A DNA stretch of 64,000 bases, from assembly GCA_964291485.2 (NCBI GenBank), contig OZ220224.1:620001-684000 (forward strand), written 5' to 3'. A model generated the notes under the pieces. The model did not search any database and was not told the origin of the DNA. It was given only the letters and a program-made list of their open reading frames with translations. How positions within the stretch are numbered: the stretch's first letter is position 1; the number at the start of each line of letters is the position of its first letter. A program made the translations under genes and the position numbers. Below are positions 8,672 to 17,422 of the stretch, piece by piece. Source of the DNA: Kistimonas sp964291485 (GTDB lineage: Bacteria > Pseudomonadota > Gammaproteobacteria > Pseudomonadales > Endozoicomonadaceae).

Positions 8672-10324
8672 ATGCCGATAGTGCAGAAGACCCCCGTGGA
8701 AATACTGGAGGAACAGGCAAGACAGCAGGGAGAGCGGGTATTCTTACGCCAGCCTGTCAACCGCGAGCTGTGTGACTTCAGCTGGGAGACGGTGCTCAGA
8801 ATGACCCGCTTGCTGGCGGGGAGTTTACGGCAGCTCGGTTTTTCCCCCGGTGATCGAATCGCAGTATTGTCAAAAAACTGTGCGGAGTGGTTTATTACGG
8901 ACCTGGCACTGATGGCGGGTGGTTATATCAGTGTTCCTATCTACCCTACGGCCAATGCTGACACGATCCGATACGTCCTCAAGCACAGTGGAGCGAAAGC
9001 TGTTTTTGTCGGAAAGCTGGACGACTGGCCGGCGCAGGAGCCTGGCGTACCAGGTGATCTGGTAAGGCTTGCCATGCCCTACGACACCATGCCGGCCCAG
9101 TACCACTGGCAGCAGTTGATGGAAATGGCGCCCCCCCTTGAACCCAGCTACCCGGAACCCGATGATGTGATGAGCATTATCTATACCTCCGGTTCCACCG
9201 GAAATCCCAAGGGTGCGGTACTGACCTATAGCAGTTACGGCTGGGCAGCGCAGGCCGTTGCGAACGATTTGCAGGCGGGAACAGAGGACCGGGTCATTTC
9301 CTATCTGCCCCTGGCGCATATTACCGAGCGGGTATATATCGAAGGCGCCAGCCTTTATAGTGGGTTGGTTGTTTATTTTGCAGAGAGTCTGGATACCTTT
9401 ATTGAGGATGTTCAGGCTGCTAGCCCCACCCTGTTTATCTCTGTTCCCCGTTTATGGACACTGTTCCAGAAAAACATCATCGACAAGATCGGACATAGCA
9501 AGCTGAACCTGTTGCTGCGTTTACCCATTATCGGAAAAATTGTTTCGGGTAAGATTCGTGCAGGTCTCGGGCTTCAGGATGCCCGTATACTCGGCTGTGG
9601 CTCAGCACCCGTGTCACCGGTGTTGCTGCGCTGGTATGAGCAGGTAGGTATGTCGATTACTGAAGCTTGGGGAATGACGGAGAATGGCGCCTACGCCACC
9701 CTGAATTACCCTTTCCGGTCCGACAAGGTAGGAACGGTCGGTCGACCCGGCATTGATTGTGAAGTGAAGACTGGTGATAACCAGGAACTGTTGTTTAAAA
9801 GTCCGGGACTGTTCAAGGAGTATTACAAGGATCCGGAGGCAACTGCTGCAGCCTTTACCGATGACGGTTTTTTCCGTACAGGGGATCAGGCTGAGATTGA
9901 TGCGGATAACTATGTCACCATCATCGGACGGGTGAAGGATACATTCAAAACCGCCAAGGGTAAGTATGTCACCCCGGTCCCACTGGAACGTAAACTGGTG
10001 CAAAACCCGCTGATTGAACTGGTCTGTGTCATTGGTTCGGGGCTGCCTTATCCGGTGGCGTTAGTGCAGTTGTCGGAAAGTGCTTCCGGCATGCCCAAGG
10101 AGCAGGTGACGCAGTCCCTTCAGGAAACCTGCAAGGCTGTCAGTGCCCAGATGGAAAGTCATGCGGCACTGGGAGGCATTCTTGTCGTACAGGAACCCTG
10201 GACGGTGGAAAATGATGTACTGACGCCAACGTTGAAAATCAAACGGCAGGTACTGGATAAGCGTTACAGCGACAAAGTAGCGGAGATGCGAAATGATCAG
10301 GTGCAGTGGGAATCGGATCTTTAA
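8672..10324 (+). CDS. long-chain fatty acyl-CoA synthetase (AMP-binding)
   Basis: Activates a carboxylic acid, probably a long-chain fatty acid, through an acyl-adenylate to the CoA thioester. The 550-residue protein carries the P-loop YTSGSTGNPKGA, the adenylation motif EAWGMTENG, and YFRTGD-like FFRTGDQAEID with GRVKDTFKTAKGKYV at the C-domain hinge. This form is typical of the eukaryote-like long-chain synthetases rather than FadD. The ATG at 8672 opens MPIVQKTPVEILEEQA. A GC-rich hairpin follows at 10364. Confidence 0.9.
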   Translation: MPIVQKTPVEILEEQARQQGERVFLRQPVNRELCDFSWETVLRMTRLLAGSLRQLGFSPGDRIAVLSKNCAEWFITDLALMAGGYISVPIYPTANADTIRYVLKHSGAKAVFVGKLDDWPAQEPGVPGDLVRLAMPYDTMPAQYHWQQLMEMAPPLEPSYPEPDDVMSIIYTSGSTGNPKGAVLTYSSYGWAAQAVANDLQAGTEDRVISYLPLAHITERVYIEGASLYSGLVVYFAESLDTFIEDVQAASPTLFISVPRLWTLFQKNIIDKIGHSKLNLLLRLPIIGKIVSGKIRAGLGLQDARILGCGSAPVSPVLLRWYEQVGMSITEAWGMTENGAYATLNYPFRSDKVGTVGRPGIDCEVKTGDNQELLFKSPGLFKEYYKDPEATAAAFTDDGFFRTGDQAEIDADNYVTIIGRVKDTFKTAKGKYVTPVPLERKLVQNPLIELVCVIGSGLPYPVALVQLSESASGMPKEQVTQSLQETCKAVSAQMESHAALGGILVVQEPWTVENDVLTPTLKIKRQVLDKRYSDKVAEMRNDQVQWESDL

Positions 10325-10363
10325 CGGCCATTTTCCGCTATTCAACCCAAACGCAAACCATTA

Positions 10364-10383
10364 GGGGAGCCCTCTGGCTCCCC
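10364..10383. terminator. hairpin between convergent genes
   Basis: GGGGAGCC and GGCTCCCC form an 8-bp perfect stem around CTCT, between the synthetase stop at 10324 and the DUF3299 stop at 10407. No T-run follows on either strand, so termination is likely but unproven. Confidence 0.5.
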
Positions 10384-10406
10384 GTCATGTGCTGGTTGCG
10401 GGACCT

Positions 10407-10955
10407 TTACTGATACTCAATCACTCTGTCAGCCTTCATCGAGTACATGGCGTCACTGTATTCGGAGGTTTTCTTTTCCGTTTTCAGCTTACCGTATACC
10501 CAATAGGGCGTATAAGCCGTTTCCTGGTATTTAAGCCCTTCCGGAAACGTCACATAGACAATCTGATTAGGTGGCGGTGGTGGCACATGGATACAGGCAC
10601 CCATGGTGGGAACCAGCAGAAACTCCGTTGCCATCTGTTTTTTGTTCATGTTCAACGGCACCAGGTAGCCGGGCACCTTGGCATAAACGTTGTTAAGTTT
10701 ATCCACCACCTTGCTGCCATGTTCCGTCATGTAGATCTGCATTTCGCCGAAAGGAATCTCGTCGCGTTCATAACGTTCGAGAATCTTTTCATCAAATGGT
10801 GGCATCAGATCGTTCCAGATCAGTTTCCGGACACTTTCCGGTTTTTTGGCCGACGTGCTTTCAGCCGCTGCCAGCCAGCCGGTTTGCAAAAGCAACAGGC
10901 AGGCCAGCACACAGGATTTCTTGAGATGGCGTAAGGGTATCAGGGCGTGTGGCAT
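10407..10955 (-). CDS. DUF3299 periplasmic protein of the zinc-regulated operon
   Basis: A 182-residue exported protein with a signal peptide (about 1-31, ending WLAAA). The DUF3299 core is visible: WNDLMPPFDE near the start, GYLVPLN, and FLLVPTMGACIHVPPPPPNQIVYV. The conserved Cys and His in GACIHVPPPPPNQ suggest a metal site. It is the last gene of the operon 13928-10407. DUF3299 proteins accompany this type of ABC transporter in zinc uptake systems; its exact job is unknown. Confidence 0.85.
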   Translation of the reverse strand: MPHALIPLRHLKKSCVLACLLLLQTGWLAAAESTSAKKPESVRKLIWNDLMPPFDEKILERYERDEIPFGEMQIYMTEHGSKVVDKLNNVYAKVPGYLVPLNMNKKQMATEFLLVPTMGACIHVPPPPPNQIVYVTFPEGLKYQETAYTPYWVYGKLKTEKKTSEYSDAMYSMKADRVIEYQ

Positions 10956-10971
10956 CGTTATTTTTCCTTTG

Positions 10972-12234
10972 TTATACCCGGATCGTCAGACCATCTGCCA
11001 GGGAGTTCCGGTAAGCACGCAGTGCCGGGAACAAGCCCAGTAATAGTGCTGCCGTGATGATAGCTACCATCAGTCCCAACTCAAACAGACCAGGCAGACT
11101 GATGGTCAGATGCAGTCCCAGCCAGCCTTGGGCCAGAGGCTGGGCAGCAAATAGCAGCCCATAGAGCAGCAGATTGCCTAACAGACAGCCGGCCAGCGCA
11201 TAGAACAGTGACTCGAACATCAACAGGAAAAAGATATGACCAGGCCGGGCGCCAACAGAGCGCAGAATGGCCATCTCCCGTCGCCGTTCATTCAGTGACG
11301 TCAATATGGCTGTCAGCATGCCAACCAGTCCGGCTAATACTACCAGAGCGGCCACACCCAGTAGAGCCTTTTCCGCGACACCAACCAGTTGCCAGAGCTG
11401 TTGGAGAGCGACTCCCGGCAGTACCGCCAGCAGGGCTTCCTGGGGATACTCATTAATTAGTCGCTGAAGCCGGAAGGTGGCCATACGGGATTTCAGGCCT
11501 ACATAAAAGGCGGTGATCGCTTTAGGTTCCAGTGACAGGTTGCGAGCCTTGTCTGCTGAAACGGTCAGGCCCGGAATGGGCGGGGCGCCGTTGTGCCAGT
11601 CCACATGCAGTGCTTCTATTCCCTGCAGTGAAATCAGAATGACACGATCCATTGGGGTGCCAGTTCGTTGCATGATGCCACTGATCCGGAAGGGTTTATC
11701 GTCATGACTCTGCAGGCTGACCATTTCAACACCATGGGCAAGTGTAATGCTCTGCCCTGTCGTATAGCCCAGTTCTGCGGCGACATCAGCGCCTATGACA
11801 GCGTCGTAAAGATCGGAAAAAGCCTTGCCGTTGGCAAAGGCAAGCGGTTGATCACCGGCATGGCGGAAATGCTCAAACATCGCCCCATTGGTACCCACGA
11901 CCCGGTAACCGCGATGGGAATCCCCCAGTGACACCGGGATCGTCCAGTCGACGGCCGGGTCACTGGCAATTTCCTCCCAGGTTTCACGGGAGATGTTGTT
12001 GGTGGCATCACCAATGTGGAACACCGAGTACAGCAACAGATTAATGCCGCTGCTGCGGGCACCCACAATCAGGTCGGTACCGGAGATGGTGTTGGTGAAG
12101 CTGTTCTTGGCTTCTACCCGGATACGTTCCACGCCCAGCAGTAAGGCAACACTGATCGCAATGGATATCACGGTCAGTAGTGCGGTGATGCGACGGTTGA
12201 GAATGCTACGGCAGGCAAGCTTCAACAGTGACAT
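10972..12234 (-). CDS. ABC transporter permease, FtsX/MacB type, of the zinc-regulated operon
   Basis: A 420-residue permease with the MacB/LolC-type layout: one N-terminal membrane helix (about 15-35), a large periplasmic domain, then three C-terminal helices (about 290-410) with the FtsX-family LNERRREMAILRSVGA cytoplasmic segment. It overlaps the ATPase gene by 13 bases, so the two are translationally coupled. It probably acts with the His-rich protein and DUF3299 protein in zinc handling at the envelope. Such permeases do not form a classical import channel, so the mechanism is open. Confidence 0.85.
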   Translation of the reverse strand: MSLLKLACRSILNRRITALLTVISIAISVALLLGVERIRVEAKNSFTNTISGTDLIVGARSSGINLLLYSVFHIGDATNNISRETWEEIASDPAVDWTIPVSLGDSHRGYRVVGTNGAMFEHFRHAGDQPLAFANGKAFSDLYDAVIGADVAAELGYTTGQSITLAHGVEMVSLQSHDDKPFRISGIMQRTGTPMDRVILISLQGIEALHVDWHNGAPPIPGLTVSADKARNLSLEPKAITAFYVGLKSRMATFRLQRLINEYPQEALLAVLPGVALQQLWQLVGVAEKALLGVAALVVLAGLVGMLTAILTSLNERRREMAILRSVGARPGHIFFLLMFESLFYALAGCLLGNLLLYGLLFAAQPLAQGWLGLHLTISLPGLFELGLMVAIITAALLLGLFPALRAYRNSLADGLTIRV

Positions 12235-12974
12235 ACTGCGTTCCCCTGCATGGCGGCAGTCGCTATCTCGGCCGCGCGGTTCAGTTCGACCAGCGACAGG
12301 CTGCGGTCGAACAGATGTTCCAGTGAGGCGTCGTGGCTGACAAACAGCAGTGTGCTGCCGGCCGCTTCACACTCTTTGAACAGGAGGCGGATGAAGGCTT
12401 CCCGTGTATCGGAATCCAGTGCCGATGTGGGTTCATCGGCGATCAGGATTTCCGGGCGGCCAATCAACGCCCGTGCAGCGGCTACCCGTTGTTGCTGGCC
12501 AATACTGAGGGCTGTGACCGGACGGCTCAGCAATGCGGGGTCAGATAATCCCAGTTGCGCCAGCAGTCGTACCGCCTCGTCGTTGCCGGATTGGCCTGCT
12601 GTTGCCAGTTTTTGTTTTCGCTCCGGCGAAAAGCCCAGGGGAAGCAACACATTTTCCAGTACCGACAGGTAGGGAATCAGGTTGAACATCTGGAAGATGA
12701 AGCCGACATGGTCGGCCCGAAAGCGATCCCGTGCGGCGGGCGTCAGCTGGTTGACCGGCGTGCCGAGCAGGGAAACCTGACCCTGCTCCGGCACCAGTAC
12801 GCCGCCAATCAGCCCCAGCAGCGTGGTCTTGCCACTGCCACTGGGTCCCTTAAGGAATACCTTTTCTCCTGGAGTGATGACCAGTGCCGGAATATCTAGC
12901 ACCGGTTGCCCTGCTTGCCAGCTGAACAGGAGATCATCCAGCTGGACAGGCGGTGTCGTTTGCAAGACCGTCAT
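12222..12974 (-). CDS. ABC transporter ATP-binding protein, LolD/MacB type
   Basis: The 250-residue ATPase partner of the following permease. It has Walker A GPSGSGKTT, the Q-loop in FIFQMFNLIPYLS, an ABC signature LSIGQQQRVAAARAL, Walker B EILIADEPTSALD and the H-loop FVSHD. I chose the ATG at 12974, 4 bases after the stop of the preceding gene. An in-frame upstream start at 13004 would overlap that gene. Confidence 0.88.
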   Translation of the reverse strand: MTVLQTTPPVQLDDLLFSWQAGQPVLDIPALVITPGEKVFLKGPSGSGKTTLLGLIGGVLVPEQGQVSLLGTPVNQLTPAARDRFRADHVGFIFQMFNLIPYLSVLENVLLPLGFSPERKQKLATAGQSGNDEAVRLLAQLGLSDPALLSRPVTALSIGQQQRVAAARALIGRPEILIADEPTSALDSDTREAFIRLLFKECEAAGSTLLFVSHDASLEHLFDRSLSLVELNRAAEIATAAMQGNAVCHC

Positions 12975-12978
12975 TGAT

Positions 12979-13542
12979 TCAGAACCGGAATACAGGCTTG
13001 TCACGTTTGAGGGTTGCCGACATCTGACCTTTATCGGTCAGCGCCTGCACTTTCAGCGATTCACTGTTGGCAAAGCGTTCAAACAGGCGAGCTTCGATTT
13101 GCGTCAGGGCTTTCGGGTTGCTGCACTCAAAGACCTGACTGACGGTGAAGTCCAGATGATTGTCACTGTCATGGTCATTGTCATGGCCGTGGTCATGATC
13201 GTGGTGGTGATCATCGTCATGATGCGCTTCGCCGGTATGACCTGCTTTGGCGCTTACCAGCGTGCACTGTGCTGAGGTTGGTAGCTTCCACATGGAGGCT
13301 TGTTCGAGGCGTTCAATCGCCTGATCAACCTGCTGTTCCCGCTCCGGGCTGGTAATGCTTTCGAAACCGACAATGTCATGACCGGGGATGGTCATTTCAA
13401 CATGCAGAAGTTTGCCTTCTACCGCCAGGTTCAGTTGCCCGGCGCCATGCACGTGAGCGTCATGATGACGTGTTTCGGCCATTACTTGCATGGACATAAA
13501 GAAGACCGCTGCCAGACTACCGCAGATCGTTCGCTGGTTCAT
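12979..13542 (-). CDS. zrgA: His-rich zinc-binding periplasmic protein, ZrgA/DUF2796 family
   Basis: A 187-residue exported protein (signal peptide about 1-22, ending QVMA). The mature start RHHDAHVHGAGQLNLAVEG is typical of DUF2796/ZrgA. Residues 101-130 form an Asp/His-rich loop (HHDDDHHHDHDHGHDNDH) suited to zinc capture. The family is known from a Zur-controlled zinc uptake system in Vibrio. Second gene of the operon behind the Zur box. The symbol rests on family and context, not on a tested function. Confidence 0.85.
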   Translation of the reverse strand: MNQRTICGSLAAVFFMSMQVMAETRHHDAHVHGAGQLNLAVEGKLLHVEMTIPGHDIVGFESITSPEREQQVDQAIERLEQASMWKLPTSAQCTLVSAKAGHTGEAHHDDDHHHDHDHGHDNDHDSDNHLDFTVSQVFECSNPKALTQIEARLFERFANSESLKVQALTDKGQMSATLKRDKPVFRF

Positions 13543-13622
13543 GGTTTTTTCCTGTCGTACAGTCGCGTGTTTATACGGTGCGCATACTGAAGTGAAATTG
13601 TTTCAATGTTGTGTTGGTTGAT

Positions 13623-13928
13623 TCACTTAAAAGTGACAGGGGGCGCTCGAATACGGCGCAGGGCTTCATGCTGTTCAGCAAGCTGGGGTATAGCAGGTGT
13701 AATAATAACGGAGTAGCTGGAGACATGCAGCGGCAGGCTTGAGCTATTCAGTATGGCGAGTGATGATGCCTGGTGGCAGAGGCTGCAGTCCGTATGCCAT
13801 TGTGGCAGACTATCGCCTTCGTGCGCGTGAGCATGACCTAGAACAGACCAGCACAGCAGCAAGCTTACAAGCATCATGATGATGGCTTGGTGCTTTGGTT
13901 TAGACGTGATCATGCCTGGAACGTACAT
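13623..13928 (-). CDS. small DUF2946-like exported protein, first gene of the zinc-regulated operon
   Basis: A 101-residue protein with an N-terminal membrane segment, then HAHAHEG, the motif CSLCHQ and a C-terminal RAPP. These are marks of the DUF2946-type small proteins found beside metal transport genes. His and Cys content suggests metal contact. Starts are possible at 13928 and at 13913 (CCAGG upstream). It lies about 28 bases downstream of the Zur box and 80 bases before the ZrgA-like gene. Confidence 0.65.
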   Translation of the reverse strand: MYVPGMITSKPKHQAIIMMLVSLLLCWSVLGHAHAHEGDSLPQWHTDCSLCHQASSLAILNSSSLPLHVSSYSVIITPAIPQLAEQHEALRRIRAPPVTFK

Positions 13929-13956
13929 CGAACGCGATGGATCCGCTGGGAAAATG

Positions 13957-13979
13957 AAAGTGTTATGTTATAACACTTT
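13957..13979 (-). promoter_or_regulatory. Zur box in front of the zinc operon
   Basis: AAAGTGTTAT, GTT, ATAACACTTT: 10-bp perfect inverted arms around a 3-base centre. This is the shape and near-sequence of the gammaproteobacterial Zur site (GAAATGTTATA-N-TATAACATTTC). It sits 28 bases upstream of the first operon gene, where zinc-loaded Zur would block transcription. Confidence 0.85.
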
Positions 13980-14021
13980 TGGTGCGATGAAAATCATAGA
14001 AAGGAAGGGGATGGATCCGGT

Positions 14022-14324
14022 TCACTCCATGTTATCGAGTTCACTGTCCTGTACTTCAAGAAATTTCCCCGTGACCACCTGTCCTTTGACTCGATTGCAG
14101 TACCAGTTATAAAAGGGATAGGCGATCAGGGCGGACATCACCCCGCCAATACCACTGAGAAACGGCGTGAAAAACATGACAACCAGCCACGCTGCAGGAT
14201 TGGCCATTGCCTTGGATGTGAATACCCCGAGAAGTCCAAGGAAAATCCCGCTGCCAAAGCCGATAATGAAACTGAGCGAGCAGAGCGAACCAAGGGAAAG
14301 TTCCATTCGGTAGGTTTTCAGCAT
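14022..14324 (-). CDS. small membrane protein, unknown function
   Basis: A 100-residue protein with two hydrophobic segments (about 14-32 and 42-68) and a charged C-terminal tail ending SELDNME. I do not recognise the family. The ATG at 14324 is preferred because AAGGAGTGAG lies just upstream. An upstream in-frame start at 14369 lacks such a site. It is upstream of, and separate from, the Zur-controlled operon. Confidence 0.55.
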   Translation of the reverse strand: MLKTYRMELSLGSLCSLSFIIGFGSGIFLGLLGVFTSKAMANPAAWLVVMFFTPFLSGIGGVMSALIAYPFYNWYCNRVKGQVVTGKFLEVQDSELDNME

Positions 14325-14413
14325 GTATCTCACTCCTTTTCGTGCCTTCCTGGCAACTTGTCTTATCAATTTATCTCAGCATAAAAGACAGCATTCTGCG
14401 AGCCTTCTTATGC

Positions 14414-14830
14414 TCAGAGCCGCCACGGTTTGAGGAACTGACGGTACTTATCCGAGAGTTGTGGGAATGTATACATACCTTTCTGCTGCCAGGAGGTTGT
14501 ATTTGTGATGGAGGAGGTTTGGCAGGCAAAATCCATTACATCGTCGTGGGGATAAACATACCAGTAGCCTCGTTCATAAAAAGCAATCGACAAGTTTTGG
14601 TGTTCGAGATGTGATGCAAGCGTCAGGCGGGATTTCAACAGAACCGACAGTTGCGAGGTTCCGCTATGGTGGTGGGCAATAAAATCCGCAGGTTCGTTGT
14701 TGGGTAGCAGTTCTTGGCTAAAAAAACCATAGCTGGCTAATGCGGCAGACACTTTGAGGTAGTTATATTGACGCTTATGAGTATTAGTCAGCTTTTCAAA
14801 ATCAATAAGTCCAAATTGCACATTGTTCAT
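14414..14830 (-). CDS. small protein resembling PD-(D/E)XK nuclease-like proteins
   Basis: A 138-residue soluble protein. It shares the pattern KRQYNYLKVSAALASYGF, ADFIAHH, LLKSRLTL and YWYVYPHDD with a widespread family of small proteins that I recall as PD-(D/E)XK-like. In that family the strand reads like VQLKxRL; here it is VLLKSRL, so the polar residue before LK is lost and catalysis is doubtful. It lies next to an AT-rich gap and the secreted protein at 15086, a likely accessory patch. The assignment is from memory of the pattern. Confidence 0.45.
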   Translation of the reverse strand: MNNVQFGLIDFEKLTNTHKRQYNYLKVSAALASYGFFSQELLPNNEPADFIAHHHSGTSQLSVLLKSRLTLASHLEHQNLSIAFYERGYWYVYPHDDVMDFACQTSSITNTTSWQQKGMYTFPQLSDKYRQFLKPWRL

Positions 14831-15085
14831 TATTTTTTATCAAGTGTGGTATTCATATTATTTGCCAAACACTATCAATAATAGCTCATCAAAATGATGG
14901 TTCGCGAAATATAATAAATGTTGGGTTGATAAAAAATATTATCATAACGGCATCCGAATAAATTTACTATAAAAGCACTGTCTTATGATTTTTGTCATAA
15001 ACAGAAGACTTATATGAAAGTCTTTAATTACTCACGATTGACGTTGCTCTCTTTAATCTAGTACTCCTTTTCAGGAGGGTTCGCG

Positions 15086-17206
15086 ATGAGATATTTCTCT
15101 TTCCGATGGCTCTACGTTTACAGCTTAATTTTGATATTTCCCTCCACCATCAGAGCCGATATTCCTTATGTTAGTCCGCAGCAGACCTACGAAGAAATTA
15201 TCACGGGACTGTCTCCGGACTTGGACTCTGCAGATATAACACCCTGGCAGCACCCGGCTGAAGAAATTACAGAAAAGACCATTGAAGGTATTTGGGAAAC
15301 AATACAGACAAAAGTCCCTTTTACCTTTAGCTCAAAACCCATCTCAATGGCATCAGGGCTGAAAACGGTACTTGAAAAAATATACAGCTTTCTGGGACCG
15401 ATTCTTGAAGAGTATGATATCGAACATAATAATGTGACTGAATACAGTAATATGCTTCCAGTGACGTTTGGCAAGGGAGCTTTCGAAATTATTGCGTATG
15501 ACCCTTATTCGACTAAAGATCGATTATCCCCTAACCCTGTTTCCACCTCTGATGTGCCATTATTCCGGGTAAAAATGTATCCAGAATTTGCCGCCAACGA
15601 CGCGTCTGAATTTGTATTGAAAAATCTTGAGGTATTACGGCTGAGTTCAAAGCCAACGTCGCAAAACATGATTGTTGAGTTCTATACGGCAAACGATGAC
15701 GTGCTGGTCGATAAGCTGCATCTGCCTGCGAGAATGGCGAATGATCAGTTTGGCGCCTGCCTCACCAAGGCTAAAAGTCGCAGTTATATTAATTATCAAA
15801 AACAGCATCCCTACAGTTATGCCCGGGAGCCCGGACGCCAGAAGACCCGTTGTACCTGGAATAACCGGGCGCCAAATTGTGCGGTATCCAACAGCTGGGT
15901 GTTGCTGAATGTGATTGACCCTCTCTGGCCCAAAACATCCTTTAATACCAGTTTTACCCATCAGACTTGGGAAAGCATGACGGATGATCAGCGGGCTTAT
16001 TACGGCCCTATGATGTGGCAGAACACGATCACCGTCAGTAAGTCTGAAATCAGCCCGATGGATCCGGATTATCAGCTGAAGCTTTGGCGAGATCCGGATT
16101 GGTTACTGCGTTCCGACCATATGTTTGTTTATGGCAATAACTACTACAACGACTTTGCTCAAAACGGTCAGGTCATTGTTGAAACCGATGAACACGGGTA
16201 TAAAAAACCGAATCAGGGCATCCGATTTAGTGACGATGGGAAAGCATATTACCAGGTTTATGTCCCCCGCAATGGTCAGTATGAATTAACGCTGGCTTTC
16301 AGTCATGAAGCCGCAGCGGCGCTCACCGTTCGCAGTGCGCTGGATAAAAGCATTATTTTCAGTACCGAAGCACCGGCGCCTGAGGATGGTCTGAAACATC
16401 TCAAAGTCTCTGTGCCTAGGGAAATTGATCTTCAGCAGGGGCTTTTGTACATCAGTGTTGAGGGTAGTCATCTTGACTACCATTACATGCTACTGAGTTA
16501 TGTGGGTAACCGTGAAGAGGAGCGGTACGAATACCTTGAAACACAGCGTGACCTGATTCGACGTGAGGTGGTTGGTGCGATATTCCATATGGATGAGCAT
16601 ATGACGACCCGTGATGAAATCGGTGACAGCATCGAGCATGTCCATTTTACTCTCAAACATCTGGTCAAGCGTCGCTATGAGGAACTTAAAGCCAGGGAGT
16701 ATTCACCGTCAGAGCCCTTGATGCAGGAGATTCGTCGTTTTATCAAGCAGCTTGAAGATCGCATAGCAAAAGCCCAAAGAGACTATGATCAGTATCCGGA
16801 TGATACTGAGATTCTGATTCATGGTGCGGATGTGGTCAGGAGTAATGACTATGTCAAACTTCGCGGTAATGAAGCGTTATTTATCGGTGAAAGCCTGTTT
16901 GAAGGGAAAATTGGCGATGCGTCTTATCAAGTGACGATTCCAAGAAGTGGTTATTACCGGACCGAGTACATTATTTCTACGTATGATGTTGGCGCCAGCA
17001 TCAATGTGCAGGATGAGAATAACCGGACGTTCTACAGCACCCGTTTGCCCAGAACCTCTGACAGCATTTTCTCTCCACGGTATGAGGCTATCACCAGCGA
17101 TGATGCCCGGGAGTATTTCGAGGCGGGTGATACGATCATCAACATCTGGTGTACTAATGGACGATTTACCCTGCAGAAATTCAAATTAACGTTTGATGGT
17201 GCGTGA
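15086..17206 (+). CDS. large secreted protein of unknown function with two beta-sandwich-like regions
   Basis: A 706-residue protein with a signal peptide (1-24, ending TIRA). I do not recognise the N-terminal 340 residues. Residues about 345-473 and 575-706 each look like a carbohydrate-binding-module-type beta sandwich: both contain G-x-Y-x-h-x-h-x-h-P-R-x-G-x-Y-x-h (YYQVYVPRNGQYELTL and SYQVTIPRSGYYRTEY) and end in a hydrophobic strand. Between them, about 475-570, is a charged helical, probably coiled-coil segment. Cysteines are few (225, 256, 265, 689). AGGAGG precedes the ATG. The 255 bases upstream are strongly AT-rich. No catalytic motif is visible. Confidence 0.75.
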   Translation: MRYFSFRWLYVYSLILIFPSTIRADIPYVSPQQTYEEIITGLSPDLDSADITPWQHPAEEITEKTIEGIWETIQTKVPFTFSSKPISMASGLKTVLEKIYSFLGPILEEYDIEHNNVTEYSNMLPVTFGKGAFEIIAYDPYSTKDRLSPNPVSTSDVPLFRVKMYPEFAANDASEFVLKNLEVLRLSSKPTSQNMIVEFYTANDDVLVDKLHLPARMANDQFGACLTKAKSRSYINYQKQHPYSYAREPGRQKTRCTWNNRAPNCAVSNSWVLLNVIDPLWPKTSFNTSFTHQTWESMTDDQRAYYGPMMWQNTITVSKSEISPMDPDYQLKLWRDPDWLLRSDHMFVYGNNYYNDFAQNGQVIVETDEHGYKKPNQGIRFSDDGKAYYQVYVPRNGQYELTLAFSHEAAAALTVRSALDKSIIFSTEAPAPEDGLKHLKVSVPREIDLQQGLLYISVEGSHLDYHYMLLSYVGNREEERYEYLETQRDLIRREVVGAIFHMDEHMTTRDEIGDSIEHVHFTLKHLVKRRYEELKAREYSPSEPLMQEIRRFIKQLEDRIAKAQRDYDQYPDDTEILIHGADVVRSNDYVKLRGNEALFIGESLFEGKIGDASYQVTIPRSGYYRTEYIISTYDVGASINVQDENNRTFYSTRLPRTSDSIFSPRYEAITSDDAREYFEAGDTIINIWCTNGRFTLQKFKLTFDGA

Positions 17207-17243
17207 GGTGCATACGTCTCAGTAAAAATTCGTCATGTTAGCG

Positions 17244-17279
17244 ATGACAAGCGGCAAAGAGTACTTTGTCGCTTGTCAT
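17244..17279 (+). terminator. long hairpin, probable terminator
   Basis: ATGACAAGCGGCAAAG (17244-17259) pairs with CTTTGTCGCTTGTCAT (17264-17279), a 16-bp stem with one G-U wobble around AGTA. It lies 38 bases after the secreted protein gene. No T-run follows directly. Confidence 0.5.
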
Positions 17280-17422
17280 AGTCTGTTCAGGCATTAAAAC
17301 AGTTCTTTTCATCTATTATTTTTCCCCTGATGTGGGGTTTTCCTTTGTTCCTCCGATTTGCACATTGAAACTGGCACCAATATTTGCCAGTCTGAAATGG
17401 TTAACATGCAGTGGAGAGCACG

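Noticed and set aside
13141..13250. Repeat array (ATGGTCATTGTC-like) within the zinc operon
   Set aside because: It is the coding sequence of the His/Asp-rich loop of the ZrgA-like protein, not a CRISPR or tandem DNA repeat.
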